Below are positions 62,176 to 64,000 of a DNA stretch of 64,000 nt, piece by piece. The DNA lies in contig JAGGNK010012892.1 in assembly GCA_017590115.1 (NCBI GenBank), forward strand, positions 3,140,351 to 3,204,350. Direction: 5' to 3'. The notes under the pieces were generated by a model that was not told the origin of the DNA, made no database searches, and saw nothing but the letters and a program-made list of their open reading frames with translations. The DNA is from Montifringilla adamsi. Its lineage: Eukaryota; Chordata; Aves; Passeriformes; Passeridae. A program made the position numbers and the translations under genes. Numbering within the stretch: the stretch's first letter is position 1; each line of letters starts with the position of its first letter.

Positions 62176-64000
62176 TGTTCCCTGGTGCATACTTTGCAAA
62201 AGGCCAAACCTCCTTGATATTCCTCCTTTCCATGCTGCTCTAGCTGAGCCTGTTTTTCCACACTGTCCAGCTGGCCTATAAACCAGTCCTGAAATCCTGG
62301 ACAGGCCCCATTACACCAGGGCTTTTTCCTTAATTGCTTCCACAAATTTTGAATGTCACTATTGCCTCTTACTTTGGAGTTAGACGGGAAGGAGGGAACC
62401 ATAACCTCTGCTGTCTACTCAGATCATGATATTGTTGCAGATCTGTTTTTTCAAACCTTTTAAGTACCCTTGAATTTATAGCAATTTTGTACCCTACTCC
62501 ACAGAAAAGGCTGAGGGGTGCACATAATACTTTCAGACTATTGCTAATGCATTTTTCTTATCTCTAGATACTCTAGCACCCATCCTCATGCTTTAATTTG
62601 GTTTGGGATCTTAGGTGTTGAAATTATTGTTCCTAGGACATGCAGCCATCTGTAAGCTTTAAAGCTAACCTCTCTGCTGCTAGACGAAGAATCTGCTAGA
62701 AAAATTCTACTAGAAGAGAAGATGTCACCTTTTGATCACATGACAGCAAATTCCACCATTAGTATACAAGAGATAAGTGCCACCCAAAAAACCCCATCAA
62801 AGATCTTGTCCCATGATGAGGTGTCCCTTGAGCCCGAGGAGGTTTGCTCTGGTGAGACGACTACAGTAACCAAAATATAGCTACCACATTCTCATTTACC
62901 TGTCACCTGCTCTCAAATCTGTTGAATGCCCCAGAAAAACTCATCAGTATAATCCTGGAAACACCTAGTTCCCAGCACATGTTAACCTGCAGGAGCAGCC
63001 ATGTCAGTCCTGAGCGAGAGAAAAGGGGTGGCTTTGCACACACAACAGTGGTTGCTGGATGCTGCAGGCAATGGAAGTGGACAGGATGGTTTTGAATGCC
63101 AATTAGAATGTCTCACTGGTCTTAGTTGCCCTTTTTAGACCCTAGCTTTCTTTTGCAATGAGTCTATATCTGCATGGAACATTTCCTAGAGAGAAAACCA
63201 TTGCCCACATGTCACATGAAGAGACCTAAGCACGGAGGCTGTGCTGAGGCTGCTCACTGTGTGGGCACTGCAGAGTTGTGTGTTCTCACTGCCTAGCCAT
63301 GGCCTGGCAGACTTGGACTCATTCTGGGGCCACAAAACTGGATTTTGTCACTCTGCACATGCTGAGGGTGGGAGCTGGGATTATGCGCCTTATAATATGC
63401 ACCGTCCTTGTGTAGGACCAGAACACAGCCACCCTCAGCACAGTCTTTGGGAATAGAGTCTGAGCTCAGCTGGGCAGAAGCCCAGGCTAATGTTCTCACT
63501 GCCAGTCACTGTTCCTCTGGAAGCATCCCTGCATGGAGCAGAAGGCTTTGAAGAAGACAGGGCTTGTGGTGATGAAACAGGGTAGACATTCCACAGGCAG
63601 GTAAGAAGGAATTACTATAGCAACACCTCATGTCTTGGTTAGAGGTGGAAGAGCTGTTTCCAGTAGAGCAGGGTGTTCCATAAGGCCTAATGCAAACTTG
63701 CCTCCACAGATGGAGAATACCTGAGAAAAATAGCTGGGTATGTAGATAACTAGAAAATCAGCCTGTACTGCCAGAACACATGGAAAGCACAGAATAAAAT
63801 GACAAAGAATGCCAGGGTTCCCATCACCAGGCTTTGGAGGACCAATGCTAACTACACCAACATTTCTGCCTTGCCCAACTAAATAAGACCATACATCCTC
63901 AGCTGTTAAAACTGCCAACTCCCTAAGTTCAATGATAAAGCTCATATTTCTATGAATTTTGCATTTCTAAGGGAATCCAGAATACCAGCAGCAATTTAAT

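Larger units (their letters stand above)
42038..64000 (-). other. TMEFF2: TMEFF2 intron (5' end beyond window)
   Basis: This is the sequence upstream of the 97-bp exon in gene direction, ending in the acceptor CATCAAACAG at 42038. The preceding exon must end with the first base of a Val codon. I looked for the first Kazal module and the Ser/Gly-rich linker and did not see them, so the intron should be longer than 21.9 kb. It holds an old CR1 fragment, a CR1 tail, a solo LTR, a local duplication with a minisatellite, and a perfect hairpin. That no small exon is hidden here is an inference from reading by eye. Confidence 0.68.

Noticed and set aside
1..64000. CRISPR array, operon or other prokaryotic system
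   Set aside because: Spliced vertebrate exons, CR1 and SINE remnants and low coding density show nuclear bird DNA; no regularly spaced repeat-spacer pattern was seen.

Overview
The window is 64 kb of vertebrate nuclear DNA, almost certainly from a bird and probably a songbird. It holds part of one gene: three internal coding exons of TMEFF2 on the minus strand, with the long introns around them. There is no bacterial-style gene packing, and none of the many short open frames on either strand has a recognisable domain apart from the TMEFF2 exons. The bird assignment rests on two CR1 retrotransposon 3' ends, a tRNA-Ile-headed SINE with a CR1-type tail (a design known from songbirds), two short LTRs of one family, and generally low repeat content.

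Reading in the gene's direction (high to low coordinates), the layout is as follows. 64000-42038 is an intron that contains an old CR1 3' fragment (about 56270-56680), a complete solo LTR (53550-53927), a cluster of tandem repeats with a CR1 tail (61773-62175) and a perfect hairpin (45688-45720). 42037-41941 is a 97-bp exon coding the acidic linker and the start of the second follistatin module. 41940-22381 is a 19.6-kb intron with the tRNA-Ile SINE (31717-31844) and a small inverted-repeat element (27553-27724). 22380-22232 is a 149-bp exon coding the second Kazal-like core. 22231-21109 is a 1.1-kb intron. 21108-21049 is a 60-bp exon coding the Thr-rich linker towards the EGF-like domain. 21048-1 is the following intron, with a second solo LTR of the same family (13500-13815).

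The three exons join in one reading frame with GT/AG splice sites and matching split codons: V is split before the first exon, W between the first and second, D between the second and third, and one codon is left open at the end. The product is a single-pass membrane protein with two follistatin/Kazal modules and one EGF-like domain in its ectodomain. The exons for the signal peptide, first Kazal module, EGF-like domain, membrane segment and cytoplasmic tail were not found and should lie outside the window.

No new multi-gene system is visible. The observations most worth a second look are two sense-oriented solo LTRs of one family with target-site duplications and a 47-bp internal repeat present in 2 or 3 units, a 31-bp minisatellite with alternating unit types, the inverted-repeat element near 27.6 kb, and several intronic stretches that look like candidate conserved regulatory DNA.
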